Shown one piece after another: positions 21,932 to 34,978 of a stretch of DNA of 64,000 bases. The notes under the pieces are model-generated. The model had not been told where the DNA came from, did not search any database, and saw only the letters and a list, made by a program, of their open reading frames with translations. The DNA is from Amaurobius ferox (Eukaryota; Arthropoda; Arachnida; Araneae; Amaurobiidae): assembly GCA_951213105.1 (NCBI GenBank), contig OX578155.1:29280857-29344856 (forward strand). Direction: 5' to 3'. Numbering within the stretch: the stretch's first letter is position 1; the number at the start of each line of letters is the position of its first letter. A program made the position numbers and the translations under genes.

Positions 21932-22793
21932 AAGGGTGTCCCAAAAAGATTAAAACGCGCTTTAATTCTTTACCTGTTGAGATAAGTGGGCAATGTAAAT
22001 TGCAGAAACGTTGAAAGTAAGTTAGGAAATAAAGCTATGTTAATGAAATAGTCCTCCCATTCATTTTCAAAAAGTTACACTTTTTAAATTTTTATACGAC
22101 CCCCTTAGACAAATTGGGTCAATTAAAAATTTTTATTTTTAATGCAACAAGATCATTAAAAAACCCGCATATCTGTATCTTTAAAATCAACCGAATTATG
22201 ATAAAGAAAAAAAATCTAACTTATGCCACTTTTCCGTACCATGTGAAAGGCTGTTTCATCAGTGAAAATGGGGATCATAAGCAAATTGATAATGGAAATT
22301 GTTCAGATCAAAAATACGTTAATATGTGTCAACATTTTTTATCACAAATGCATCTAAATAAAGCATTACACAGACAGAGATCATATAAAGCAGTGGTACT
22401 CACTACGCGGTTGGGTATCCTATGTATTATCATCCAGTTTCATCTTTTTTGTGATATGTTACAAATTTACATTTCTAATTTGATGTATGGTCCCCATTCA
22501 CAATGTTCAATTTTCAATTAAATATAACTCGCTCAATTTTAAAGATACAAATATGCGTTTATTTTTAATGATCTTGTTACATTAAAAATAAATATTTTCT
22601 GATTGACCCAATTTGTCTAAGGGGGTCGTAAAAAAATTTAAAAGTGTAACTTTCTGAAAATGAATGGGTGGACTATTTCATTAACGTAGTCTTATTTCCT
22701 ACCTTACTTTCAACATTTTTGCAATTTACATTGCCCACTTATCTCCAACAGGTAAAGAATTAAAGCGGGTTTCAATGGTTTTGGGACACCCTG
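21932..22793. mobile_element. Long-TIR MITE, TA target, AGGGTGTCCC ends
   Basis: It is flanked by TA (21930-21931 and 22794-22795). Its ends are AAGGGTGTCCCAAAA and, inverted, CAGGGTGTCCCAAAA. The inverted arms run about 260 bp each (21932-22200 and 22518-22793), for example AGACAAATTGGGTCAAT matched by its complement near 22600. The central 300 bp has no recognised coding content. TA target and ends suggest the Tc1/mariner superfamily. Confidence 0.75.
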
Positions 22794-22795
22794 TA

Positions 22796-23060
22796 GAGTA
22801 GTCATAACACTTCCACTATTAGCGAAAATATTACATTAATTGTCCGTAGGGTTTATATCAAACGAAATACAGCACTGTACCCCCCCTTCCCTATAATCAT
22901 AATCCTACACCTCTCCCCCTTTCCGAAACATTAGCTATTCATGTCTGCGATTCTCGAGATATTGAGCGTTTGAGTCTAAAATTGAAAAGATATCATAAAA
23001 ACTTAACTATTGTTACGAAGTGTATCCTCTAAAATCGTGGGTGTATGATACAAGAATGTT
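22796..23060. other. Unassigned spacer
   Basis: No gene seen. Contains a C-rich patch near 22880. Confidence 0.35.
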
Positions 23061-23133
23061 TTCCCGGCCATCCAAGCAGTTACCTTACACCTTTCTGGTA
23101 GGTTCGACGGTCTGCATCTCAACAACAACAACA
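23061..23133 (+). mobile_element. SINE family S1, 3' fragment
   Basis: TTCCCGGCCATCCAAGCAG, TTACCTTACACCTTTCTGG and a CAACAACAACAACA tail match the S1 3' end. Confidence 0.75.
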
Positions 23134-23149
23134 GGATACCAGAACGAGC

Positions 23150-24128
23150 CCAAGTTTCTAGATAACTTATGCTTATTCACGATAAGATTTTGGGACGATA
23201 TGGGAAAAACGAACCTGCCTTTTTGTGCGAAATGACCCACAAAAATCGTCAAAATCTGAAATGAAAGACTACGTATGCTCAAATGTATCAATTAAATGCA
23301 TTGTTTCATACGTAGTTTTTGACGATGAAAAGAATAAGACCAATCCCAGTACTCAAGGACTAGCCGTTCTCGAGATATTTTAAATTTTTAGCATTTTTGC
23401 TACTCTAGTTTTGAAAATCGGAGCAGAAGTAAAACGCTATAAAAATATCTATGGACTATGGATCGGAGAGACATGCGGTTTGCAGATTAATATTCACCGT
23501 GGTGGGGGATTTTGTGTGGCATGAAAAAAAATTAGTTCAAACTCTCGACACTCGGGGGGGGGGGCTGCGGCGGATAAAGCCATGGAGGTGACTTATGCAT
23601 GGAGGTGATTGCACACATGACTGACCTGCGAGATCCACAGATCTCACACCCGTGATTTTAGATATCCCCACAACGAGAAATGTAACTGGGAGAACCGGGT
23701 GATTCAAAAGTTCGGAGCAAAAGTAAAACGCAGGCCAGTCATGTGTGCAATCACTTCCATGCATAAGTCATCTCCATGACTTTATCTGCCGCAGCCCCCC
23801 CCCCCCGAGTGTCGAGAGTTTGAACTAATTTTTTTTTCCTGCCACACAAAATCAATCCCCCACCACGGTGAATATTAATCTGCAAACCGCATGTCTCTCC
23901 GACCATAGATAATTTTTTATAGCGTTTTGCTTTTGCTCCGAACTTTTGAATCACCCGGTACTCCCAGTTACAAATGAAAACGGAAATTGATATAAAAGTG
24001 CAAATTCATTATAATTTCAACTAATTACGCGTATTATTTTGTGAAATCGAATTTAATTTAATGAATTATTGAAGAAATAAAGAGAACGTGAGTCTCTGCA
24101 GGGAAAGTCATGTGCTGCCCACATCAGA
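23150..24128 (-). mobile_element. Family A copy A23, interrupted by a foldback
   Basis: Minus-strand family A text occupies 23150-23415 and resumes at about 23976-24128, ending in the inverted 5' terminus (CATGTGCTGCCCACATCAGA). The intervening 560 bp is a separate inverted-repeat structure. The 3' half with microsatellite and terminal hairpin is missing. Confidence 0.65.
23416..23975. repeat. Foldback: two long inverted arms
   Basis: The left arm (about 23420-23625) and right arm (about 23728-23950) are inverted copies with few differences. Shared phrases include GAGAGACATGCGGTTTGCAG, TTCACCGTGGTGGGGGATT, CAAACTCTCGACACTCGGGG and GCATGGAGGTGATTGCACAC. A second nested inversion (GGGTGATTCAAAAGTTCGG near 23696, inverted near 23940-23955) frames the right half. 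Confidence 0.8.
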
Positions 24129-24985
24129 TTTTTTACTTAAGTCCTAAACTGACTGAACAATATCACTTATAAATGTTTTAAAAAAGTTATAGGAAGACTC
24201 ACAATCGAGATATTTGTCATTGTTTACCTACAAATTTAAAAATTTATAAAGCAAGTCTATGTATTGTATACATTTTGTTCTATTTGGACACATTACCACG
24301 CATGCATATATTCTTTGTTTCATCAAACCCTTCGTGATATCAGTGGTCCCGAAGAGTAAATTTATTGTGCACGCTCTACATGTATTCTTTAAATTATCCG
24401 ACCTTCAACCCACGCGCGCCATTTTTGCACTCGTGTGTCCTTTCTGTGATTATTTCCCTTCTATTCTTGTGGCAACAGTAATTCTATTCGATATTTTACA
24501 ATGAATTCAAGGGGGTTCATTCACCGTGAAAGCGTTGAAAAGTTTGCACGCAAGCCCGACTCGAAATCAAACGCCATGTCTTATGTTGCCAGAGCAACTT
24601 GTGAAAGGATAGAAACTTCTACCTTCAATCAGCAGACGATTTTTAATGTCTATGATTTCAGTTCTCTTATTCATAATTTTAACTAACAGACATACGCGAA
24701 GTTGCCAGTAATTCATAATATATGCAAATTCTAGTAGCATTAATATAATTTTTCAAAATATACCTTTTAAATATCTTATTTTAAATCCCTTATAAAAATA
24801 AAAGAAATGTATGTGTTCAGTACCTAACTTTGTCTACGGATTAATAAATTTAAATTTAGGGGAAATTAATTACACACGTTTGAGTTTTCATATTTCTGGA
24901 TCTTTACAAATATATATATATATATATAAATAAAAAATGAAAGATTTTAATCGTAAATTATGCATAAACTACTGTATGAACAAAA
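24129..24985. other. Unassigned region with a short (TA)n tract
   Basis: A (TA)n run is at about 24908-24928. A 61-codon frame at 24501-24686 has balanced codon use but no recognisable family. No repeat ends seen. Confidence 0.35.
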
Positions 24986-26213
24986 CAAGAAAGATCAATC
25001 ATGCTTAAAGCATTGATTATGAAACACTTTCCAACTTCAATGCAATTTCATTTAAAAAAGTCGAAAATGCAATACATTCCTCGGTAATATTTTAAAACTT
25101 ATCACGATACTACATTGATTTATTATATTTGAAAACTTAAACCTTCATTGAAAAAAATGAACTTCATTCAAAAGACGGCATTGAAATATAAATTGCGTGG
25201 TTTAAATATCTCTAAAATGCAATACATTCCACGGTAATATTTTTAAATCTATCATAATACTACGATAATTTATTATATTTGAAAACTTCATCGAAAACAA
25301 CTGAAATTAATTCAAATGACGTCATAGAAAAAATAACACGCCTGGATCTCTCTATAAAAGCAGGATTTCATTCATAACTTTCTCCATTTCATTCATCACA
25401 ATACTATAATAATTTATTTTATTTAAAAATTAAGACCATGGAGCTACAATTCATAAACTTTATGCTTAAAACTTCATCGAAAAATATCGTCCTTCTGTTT
25501 ATAAAATCAATTAATATTTCATTCATATCAGCCATGCAGACTCCATGGACTGAATTATTTTGTGTTAAAGAAATACAGTAATTCTAATACAACTCATTCT
25601 ACATATTTTGCTGTTTACATTTTACATAGGTGAAAAATAGGCTTAATTGTAGAAATAATCAAATTTGAATGAGAATTTAAACTCAAATATATTGTCATTG
25701 TGTTGTTTTAGTATGTAGATGCACAGAATTTAAGCAGAAATAAAGTAGTTTTAGGATGGATATAACACTCAATATGAATTAAAAAGAGCTTTAAAAAATC
25801 ACGAATTTGAAACAAGATGGATGCCATATCTCATTTTGAAGTGGGTCATGTGATCGTTTCATATCATGGTCACGTGATCGTTTCATATAAGATGTGTAAT
25901 TATTATTTTAACTTTTATTTAAAAAACTACTGAATATATTTAGCTGAATTTTTTTTTATATATTTTATGGAACAATTTGACTATTACCTAAAATTTTCGA
26001 AGCAATTTGTGAATTTTAAATCCGCTTAAAAAATGTTAGAAAAATTAGGTCCCATAGGGCTCAATGTATTTCATTTTTTCAACCCGGGTTCAATCCAAAA
26101 CTAATTGTGTGATATTATTCATTTATATTCCCATAGGTCCTACAGACCGTCTGAACAACATACTAAAATTTCATTTTGATTAAGTCATTTTTACGGCAGT
26201 TATCGTGCTAACG

Positions 26214-26251
<38 letters not shown>

Positions 26252-26295
26252 ATGAACAAAGTCATAAACACTTTTCAACTTTGTTGTAAAGTGTT
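24986..26295 (+). mobile_element. Family C HINE-like element, copy C2
   Basis: Begins CAAGAAAGATCAATCATGCT with an ATCAAT...ATTGAT mini-hairpin. It ends with a (CAGA)n tract (26214-26250), then AACACTTTTCAAC-TTT-GTTGTAAAGTGTT-type hairpin sequence. Same length class as C1. No coding content. Confidence 0.8.
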
Positions 26296-26439
26296 AAAAA
26301 CCCATCTCTAGCATATCTGTTACAAATGAGTAACTATAGACCAAGACTAAGGATAAAAATAGAAGGTAACATATCACTACAATGGAAAGGGGGATGAGAA
26401 GAATATTAGGATACAAAATTCACATTTAAAAGTATATAA

Positions 26440-26640
26440 ATAAAAATAAAAAGAAAACACGGCAAAATTGAGAAAAGGCAATAATAATTAGCTCAAGATA
26501 AAAAATTAAGACATAGAGAACAAACAATTGAAACTACACAAAAAATGGCGGTTAGTTCGAAATTGCATTCTCATCAGGACAGCTATACAATTCGAATTAA
26601 AACCGATAGAATAGCCAGTTTCTGACAATGGCGATAGTAT
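26440..26640 (-). repeat. Inverted copy of the segment at 28190-28340; hammerhead-like core
   Basis: Minus-strand text here (TTGTTCTCTATGTCTTAAT, TATCTTGAGCTAATTATTA) matches plus-strand text at 28230-28310 with few changes, so the two are inverted copies flanking (TA)n tracts. The same strand carries CTGATGA-GAA-loop-TTC-GAAC at about 26590-26567, a hammerhead-like order. This is consistent with Penelope-like terminal repeats, which can be inverted. Confidence 0.4.
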
Positions 26641-26654
26641 TTAACTATAGACAC

Positions 26655-27112
<458 letters not shown>

Positions 27113-27400
27113 ATCGCCAAAATTTAAAATGAAAAACTACATATGCTCAAATATATCTATTAAATGCTTGTTTAATACGTAATTTTTAACGAACAAAAGA
27201 ATAAGACCAACCTCATTACACTTGGACTAGCCGTTCTCGAGATATTTTAGTTTTTTCGTATTTTTTTTACGTCACCTTTGAAAATATGTCCAATTATCAA
27301 ATGAGAACGGGAATTGAATTAAAAGTGAATTAAATTTAATTAAAATAAAGAGAACGTGAATATAAGTCTGCAGCGAAAGTCATGTACTGTCCACACCAGA
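27113..27400 (-). mobile_element. Family A copy A8, 5' part only
   Basis: Minus-strand 5' half ending at the inverted terminus. The rest was not inserted or was lost. Directly followed by A9 in the same orientation. Confidence 0.75.
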
Positions 27401-27405
27401 TTTTT

Positions 27406-28180
27406 ACTTTCCCTGCAATACATGGTAATGTATAGGGAAAGTATTGGAATCATGCCGAAAATCGCAACTCGAGTTTTCGACGGATAAACACGTTTCGAGA
27501 CCTCTAGAATACGAAAAAAACTATTTTTAGCGTGACGTCTGTGTGTCTGTGCAATGTATGTATCCACTCTAACTCAAAAACTAATGGACCGAATTTCATA
27601 AAATTTGGTATGGAAGTCTCTTGGATGTGACCTTGGTGCTGATTAGTTTTTGGTAGGATTCGCAAAAACAGAACCCGCCTTTTTTTGCGAAATGGCCCGT
27701 AAAAATTTCATTTATCTGCTCTAGCTAAAATACTAATTAACCAAATTTCACAAAATTTGGTAGATAAGTTACTTATTGGATACTCTGATGTTGATTAGAT
27801 TTTGGTACGATTCGGAAAAAAATAACCTGCCTTTTTTTTACGAAGTGGCCCGCCAAAATCTATAAAATAAAAACTAAGTAGTGTATGCCCAAATGCATCA
27901 ATTAAATTCTTGTTTTATATGCAATTTTTGAAGAGGAAAATAATATAACACACTCCATTATACTTTAGGACTAACCGTTCTCAAGATATTTGATATTTCT
28001 TACATTTTTGTTTCTCCGATTTCGGAAAAATGTCCAATTACCAAATAAAAACAAAAATTGAATTAAAAATGCAAATTTTGTGTTATTTGGTGCAATTAAA
28101 CTCAATCTAATGAATTATTAAAGAAATGAAGAAAGTATTAATTAAGTCTGCAGGGAACGTCATGTGCTGCCCACATCAGA
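27406..28180 (-). mobile_element. Family A HINE-like element, copy A9
   Basis: Complete: the ACTTTCCCTGCAATACATGG hairpin end at left, inverted 5' terminus at right. Subgroup similar to A2. Confidence 0.8.
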
Positions 28181-28186
28181 TTTTTT

Positions 28187-28521
<335 letters not shown>

Positions 28522-28522
28522 A

Positions 28523-29261
28523 TCTGATGTAGGCAGCACATGACTTTCCCTGCAGACTTATATCCACGTTCTCTTTAATTCACTTTTAATTCAGTTTTCG
28601 TTATCATTTGATAACTGGACTTATTTTCAGAAGTGGCGTGGAGAAAATACGAAAAAAACTAATATATCTCGAGAACGGCTAGTCCTAGTGTAATGGGGTT
28701 GGTCTTATTCTTTTCTTCGTTAAAAATTACGTATTAAACAAGCATTTAATGGATATATTTGAGTATACGTAGCTTTTTAGTTTAGATTTTGACGATTTTT
28801 GCGGACCATTCTGCAAAAAAATGCAGGTTATTTTTTTCTGAATCGTACCAAAATCTAATCAGCACCAGGCTGACCTATGCGTGACTCATCTACCGAATTT
28901 TGTGAAATTCGGTCCATTAGTTTTTGAGCTAGAGTAGATATAAGCTTTTGCTGGCCATTTCGCAAAAAAAGGCGGATTCTTTTATCCCGGATCGTACCCA
29001 AAACTAATCAGCACCAGACTCGCCCACAAGTGACTTACCTACAAAATTTTGTGAAATTCGGTGTATTAGTTTTTTAGTTAGAGTGGATACAAAATCTGCA
29101 CAGACAGACAGACAGACATACAGGCAGACACACAGACGTCACGTTAAAAATGTTTTTTTCGTAAGGTCTTGAAACGTGTAGATCCGCCGAAAACTCGAGT
29201 TGCGATTTTCGACATGATTCCAATACTTTCCCTATACATTACCATGTATTGCAGGGAAAGT
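28523..29261 (+). mobile_element. Family A HINE-like element, copy A12
   Basis: Complete ends. The (CAGA)n tract is at about 29099-29125. A short deletion removes part of the CGTATTCTAGAGG module. Confidence 0.8.
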
Positions 29262-30084
29262 TAGAATATACCCAACGTTAGACTTGAGAAAAAAATCCTT
29301 TATAAATAAAACCTTTTATAAATAAAACAGGTACTAAATCGGTGTATATATATCAACAGACTTATTGCTGTTAGCATAAGAAATTTCATATAATATTCTT
29401 AAGTTTTATTTTAAGTTTTTCTTCATGCTTCCTGTGAAAAGGTGAACTTTAAAATATCTCAAGAAATTATTCATGACAACTAATAAACAGTAGTGTTCAT
29501 TTACTGTTTTCCTTACCGTATGTAGCAACGTAAAGGAAAACTATTGTGATGGATCTTGGAATATTTCTTCGTGGCAAAATGGTTATTCCATTAGGATGAT
29601 TTGATCGTACTACAACACTGAATATCACTAGCATTTTCTTTTTCATTTTCTGTGAGAGTAAAAATATCTTCTGCATAACATTCCTCAGAAATTCTCTTTT
29701 TGTACGTACATGCTTTTCCCCAGTTTCACGAAATCATTTTTTTCCTTGGAAAATAAAGAATTGCTACGCAGTGGAACGAAAACCGACAGATAGAATTTTT
29801 GCATAAAAATGAGAATGATGGGCAACACATTGTCTCCAGGCCTTTATTGTGGTCGCCAAAAACGCGTAGGGAAGTATTTACGATCCATTGTTGTATCCAT
29901 TTTTATGTGGGATAGATTTATTTGCAGTGTTTTCAACAAGCTGGTGACAGCAGCGTATAACTTTCACCACTGACTCGAATTAATTTCTTCTTTGTTGATA
30001 TTCATCGAGTTTTCAATTCAATGTTTCAGAAATACGGGCCATGTTTATTTAAAACTTTCGAACCGTTAGTGCAATTACATGGTT
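29262..30084. other. Unassigned, apparently non-repetitive DNA
   Basis: No repeat shared with the rest of the window and no convincing frame. Confidence 0.35.
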
Positions 30085-30754
30085 GATCTGCACGTTTCGA
30101 GACCTCTAGAATACGAAAAACTATTTTTAGCGTGACGTCTGTGTGTCTGTCTGTCTGTGCAGATTTTGTATCCACTCTAACTAAAAAACTAATGGGCCGA
30201 ATTTCATAAAATTTGGTAGGTAAGTCACTTGTGGGCGAATCTGGTGCTGATTAGTTCTGCGTACAATTCGGGGTAAAAGAATCCGCCTTTTTTTTGCGAA
30301 ATAGCCCGCAAAAGCTTGTATCCACTGTAGCTGAAAAACTAATGGACCGAATTTCACAAAATTCAGTAGATAAGTCACTTGTGCGTCACCCTGGTGCTGA
30401 TTAGATTTTGATACGATTCGAAAAAAAATAATTTGCCTTTTTTTGCAAAATGGCCCACAAAAATCGCCAAAATCTAAAATAAAAAACTACGTATGCTCAA
30501 ATATATCCATTAAATGCATGTTTCATACGCAATTTTTAACGAAGAAAAGAATAAGACCAACTCCATTACACTAGAACTAGCCGTTCTCGAGATATTTTAG
30601 TTTTTTCGTATTTTCTCTAAGCCACCTTTGAAAATAAGTCCAGTTATCAAATGAGAACGAAAATTGAATTAAAAGGGAATTAAATTTAACTAAAAGAAAG
30701 AGAACGTGGATATAAATAAGTCTGCAGGGAAAGTCATGTGCTGCCTACATCAGA
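30085..30754 (-). mobile_element. Family A copy A10, lacking the 3' hairpin
   Basis: Minus-strand copy starting inside the ATCTACACGTTTCGAGACC module. The terminal 75 bp with the hairpin are absent. The 5' end is complete. Confidence 0.75.
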
Positions 30755-30809
30755 TTTCTAACATTGGTTAAAATACCTAAAATTAAATTTTTCATTTTTT
30801 GTTATTTTT

Positions 30810-31581
30810 ACTTTCCCTGCAATACATGGTAATGTATAGGGAAAGTATTGGAATCATGCCGAAAATCACAACTCGAGTTTTCGACGAATCTACATGTTTC
30901 GAGACTTGTAGAATACGAAAAAACCATTTTTAGCGTGACGTCTGTGTGTGTGTCTGTCTGTGTGTCTGTCTGTGTGTCTGTCTGTGCAGATTTTGTATCC
31001 ACTCTAACTAAAAAAGTAATCGACCGAATTTCATAAAATTTGGTAAGTAAGTCACTTGTGGGCGACTCTGGTGCTGATTAGTTTTGGGTACGATTTGGGA
31101 TGAAAGAACCCGCTTTTTTTTGCGAAATGGCCCGCAAAAGCTTGTATCCACTGTAACTGAAAAACTAATGAACCGAATTTCACAAAATTTGGTAGATGAG
31201 TCACTTGTGGGTTACCCTGGTGCTGATTAGATTTTGGTACGATTCGAAAAAAAATAACCTGCCTTTTTTTTTGCAATATGGCCCGCAAAAATCGTCAAAA
31301 TCTAAACTAATGAACTAGATATACTCAAATATATCCATTAAATGCTCGTTTAATACGTAATTTTTAACGACGAAAAAGAAAAAGATCAACCCCGTTACAC
31401 TAGGACTAACCGTTCTCGAGATATTTTAGTTTTTCGTATTTTCTCTACGCCACCTTTAATAATAAGTCCGGTTACCGAATGAGAACGAAAATTGAATTAA
31501 AAGTGAAATAAATTTAAAAATAAATAAAGAGAACGTGAATATAAACGTCTGCAGGGAAAGTCATGTGCTGCCCACATCAGA
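30810..31581 (-). mobile_element. Family A HINE-like element, copy A11
   Basis: Complete: hairpin end at 30810 and inverted TCTGATGTGGGCAGCACATG at 31562-31581. A (TGTG/TCTG)n tract lies at 30943-30986. Confidence 0.8.
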
Positions 31582-32763
31582 TTTTTATAAAGATGGAGTT
31601 GGAAATGCACACATTATCTGTATATTGTATTGCAGTACAGTTGCGCCTACGAAAACAAAATAAATGAAATAAATAATTATCTAGAGAAAAAAAGATATTT
31701 TTTTCTGTACTTAACTATAATTTGCTCCATTGTAGCATTTCAAATGTCTTAACTTGCCAGATAATCTGACTGAATGAAATTTAAATTAGGCTTAAATTCT
31801 TTGAAAAATGCAAAGGTCATTCAATTTAAAATTTCTGGAACCCCTAACAATTTTTCGATTCGGCGCCTATGCAGCTGAAACTAACTCCATGCCTTTGCCT
31901 CCCCTTATCGGAAATTCCGACTACGCCTATGTTTGTTTACCCCCATTTTCGGCAACACTTTCATACTTGAATTGCAAAAACATGTTCCAAAGAAAGAACG
32001 TGCTGAAAATTCTCTCATCCAAATTATAAGCAAATCACAGCAGGACACAGAGAATTGTGTCAAAGTTGAACTCGTTTTGCAAGTTTCCCGCCAATTTTCC
32101 TCGTTGCTTCCGGTTGAGTTTTGTCGTGTTTCCGCCATTTTGCGGAATGTGGAAATTATTCATCTGCAGTTGTCATGGTAACGGGAATTAAGAAAGGCGT
32201 AATTCACCCATCCTTAACGTAATCGCCAGGGATCAGATTACGTGAAAGGAGATATAGATCCAAGTTCTCTAACTAAGTACATACATTGTATGTAATCAAT
32301 AATTCTTTTAAGTGAAATGTTTGTTTAGTTTAAGTATGTTATATTTGTTTTCTGTGCATATAAGGATATTATAATTGGGGTCAAATTGTTCGGGCAGCTT
32401 AAAAATCATCGTACAGAATTTATATTTAAGAAATATTATAGAGAACAAATATATTATATGTGAAAGACACAAATTATTATATGGAAATTATATTACAAAC
32501 ATATTATACAAACATTATTATATACTAGAACGAATTACCTGGGCCTTAACAGTGTTTCTTTCAGGCATACATCCAGGGGGGGAGGGACTTAACCCCCTCG
32601 GAGACGATCATTCGCACCCCCCCCCCCCAGGGTCATTTTATGTTAATCTAGTTTCTATTTATGTGACAGCATTTACTAGATATATTTATATATGGCAAAT
32701 AAAAAACTTGCACCTTTACTAAAGATTCATAGCATTAATTCAATAATCCTTTAATTAAATTTT
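31582..32763. other. Unassigned unique region; promoter-like patch
   Basis: No gene recognised. The 32060-32200 patch is locally GC-richer, with CCGCCATTTTGCGG (32131-32144) and an X-box-like motif just downstream. A C-run lies near 32616-32629. Confidence 0.35.
32169..32182. promoter_or_regulatory. X-box-like motif (RFX-type)
   Basis: GTTGTCATGGTAAC differs by one base from the near-palindromic RFX X-box GTTGCCATGGTAAC. It lies 25 bp after a YY1-like CCGCCATTTTG. This could be a promoter element of a gene whose coding exons are not visible, or chance. Confidence 0.3.
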
Positions 32764-33393
32764 CATAGCGAAAATGCGAAAATACTAAAATATCTCGAGA
32801 ACGGCAAGTCGTAAAGAAATGAGGTTGGTCTTATTCTTTTCATCGTCAGTAGTTACGTATAAAACAAGCATTTAATTGATATAGTTGAGCATACGTAATC
32901 TTTTATTTTAGATTTTGACGATTTTTGCGGGCCATTTCGCAAAAAAAAAAAAAAGGCAAGTTTCTTTTTTCCGAATTGTACCAAAATCTAATCAGCACCA
33001 GGGTAATCCACAAGTCATTTATCCACCAAATTTTATTAGTTTTTTAGCTAGAGTGAATACAAGCATTTTTTTTTTGTGAACCATTTCACAAAAAAGCAGG
33101 TTCTTTTATCCCGAATCGTACCCAAAACTAATCAGCACCAGAGTAACCCACACGTGACTTACCGATAAAATTTTATGTAATTAGGTCTATTAGTTTTTGA
33201 GTTAGAGTGGATACAAAATCTGCAGAGACAAACAGACACACAAACACATACACATACACAGCCGTCACGTTAAAAATAGTGTTTTCGTGTTCTAGGGGTC
33301 TCAAAACGTGTAAATCCGTCGAAAACTTGAGTTGCGATTTTCGACATACTTCCAATACTTTCCCTATACATTACCATGCATTGCAGTGAAAGT
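32764..33393 (+). mobile_element. Family A copy A13, 5' truncated
   Basis: Begins within the AAATATCTCGAGAACGGC module. The 3' hairpin end is present but mutated (GCATTGCAGTGAAAGT). Confidence 0.75.
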
Positions 33394-33872
33394 AAAATTA
33401 ATTGAATTTGAGCTGTAGGAAAAGTTCTGTACTGCCCACTTTACTTTACACTTTTGTCAGTGTCATCCAGGCGTATGTCGTCGTCTTCTTGATTACTGTC
33501 CAAACGATTCTTTCTTGTTTGTCCAGTAATTATGTACCTCCAAGAGCTTGCATTACCATGCAGGAAATACTGGATCGAGCTGAACTGTAATGAATAAATT
33601 TATGGGTAGCTAAATTAATAACTTCTACTTCTACTTTAAATGAATTAATGCGATTTTGTAAATTATTCATTGCATGCTGTGGGGAAAGAAAGGGTTGCTT
33701 TTTTCCCTCAGCTTTTAATTTGCCGTCGTTAACGTCACAACAGCTGTGATTAAGTATTTATAAAGTGAGATTATGTCGTTGAAAAATGAAATAATAGTTT
33801 AAAAATTATTTCCATGGGTGATTGTTATTTGGAGGCCGTAATTTAACTAATTTAAAGACATCATAAAAAAAA
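33394..33872. other. Unassigned spacer
   Basis: A 62-codon frame (33402-33590) is followed by TGAATAAATTTATG, a polyadenylation-like context. No family is recognised, so I do not call a gene. Confidence 0.3.
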
Positions 33873-34819
33873 TCTGATGTGGGCAGCACATGTCTTTCCT
33901 TATATAATGCAATGAATTTACTACTTTTATAGTTTAAAAAAATGTTATTCTTATAGTAGACACTTATATTCTTTCCAAGATATTGAATTTTCTTCAATTA
34001 GGTTTGATTCAATTTCATTGATTTAGCGTCATTTTTATCCATTTGGCGAGATTTTCGTTAATTTGGCAACATTTAAAAATGCCGCCAAGGTAGCGACATT
34101 CCGCTAAATTCGTCGCCAAAATCTCGCCAAGCGTTATGAACGGAGAAATAAGTTATTCTTACAGCGGGTATATGACTATTGGTGTTCAAATACAAAAGTA
34201 TTACTCAACGTATCTTTTCTCGTGAATGGAACGAGTTAGATCCACGAGAATGATATCACCTAATTTATCGCATGATGTTACATATGAAAAGTGAACATGT
34301 ATCTCAACAGTTAATATATTGTTTTAATTTATGGGAATTTTTGATAAATTTATTTGAAATATATGCAATATCTCGAGAACGGTTCATGCTAACTTTCTAA
34401 AGTTTATGTCAATCGTTTTGTAAGGAAACATTACATTAGAAATAAATGTCTATTTGCGTAACTTTATTTAAGGTTTTGATTTTTTGATGATTTTTTCAAA
34501 ATTTCACTCGAAAATTTAGAGGGTTCTGAACATTCGATTGTGTTTTAAAATGATAGGCTTTCAGTATTCATGGATTGTGATTTTTGTATCAAATTTCATT
34601 CGAATCACTCCATTCGTTCGCGAGATATCGTCTCCACAGACTCACTGACACACACACGCACACACATGCATTCACACACACACACACACAGACATCACCT
34701 CAAAAATGTTCGATTCGTGATCAGGGATGCTTGAAACGTGCTCCACCGTCGAAAACTCGAATTCGAATTTTCGACCCCTTCACAATACTTTCCTTATACA
34801 TTATATATATAAGGAAAGT
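33873..34819 (+). mobile_element. Family B HINE-like element, copy Ba
   Basis: Starts TCTGATGTGGGCAGCACATG-TCTTTCCTTATATAA and ends with the hairpin ACTTTCCTTATACATTATAT...AAGGAAAGT. Contains the GGCGA/TCGCC-rich 5' segment, CTCGAGAACGGTTCATGCTA, a (CA)n tract (about 34650-34690) and the CGTCGAAAACTCGAATTCG palindrome. Confidence 0.8.
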
Positions 34820-34978
34820 AATGATCTGTTAACGTTGATGAGGTGTTATGTAAATTGTATGGTTTGCATCTGCTATAGAATATTGTGCTAGTATATAGAT
34901 GATGTAATATTACGAAAGACTGGAGGTATGATTAACCTTCTCTACAATCATAGTACAATGAGTGAGGAATGTATTTGT

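Noticed and set aside
24501..24686. 61-codon frame with balanced codon use
   Set aside because: No recognisable domain, no Kozak-like or splice context that stands out, and not repeated elsewhere.
33402..33590. 62-codon frame followed by AATAAA as a terminal exon
   Set aside because: No splice acceptor, family or codon signal convincing enough. Recorded only as spacer content.
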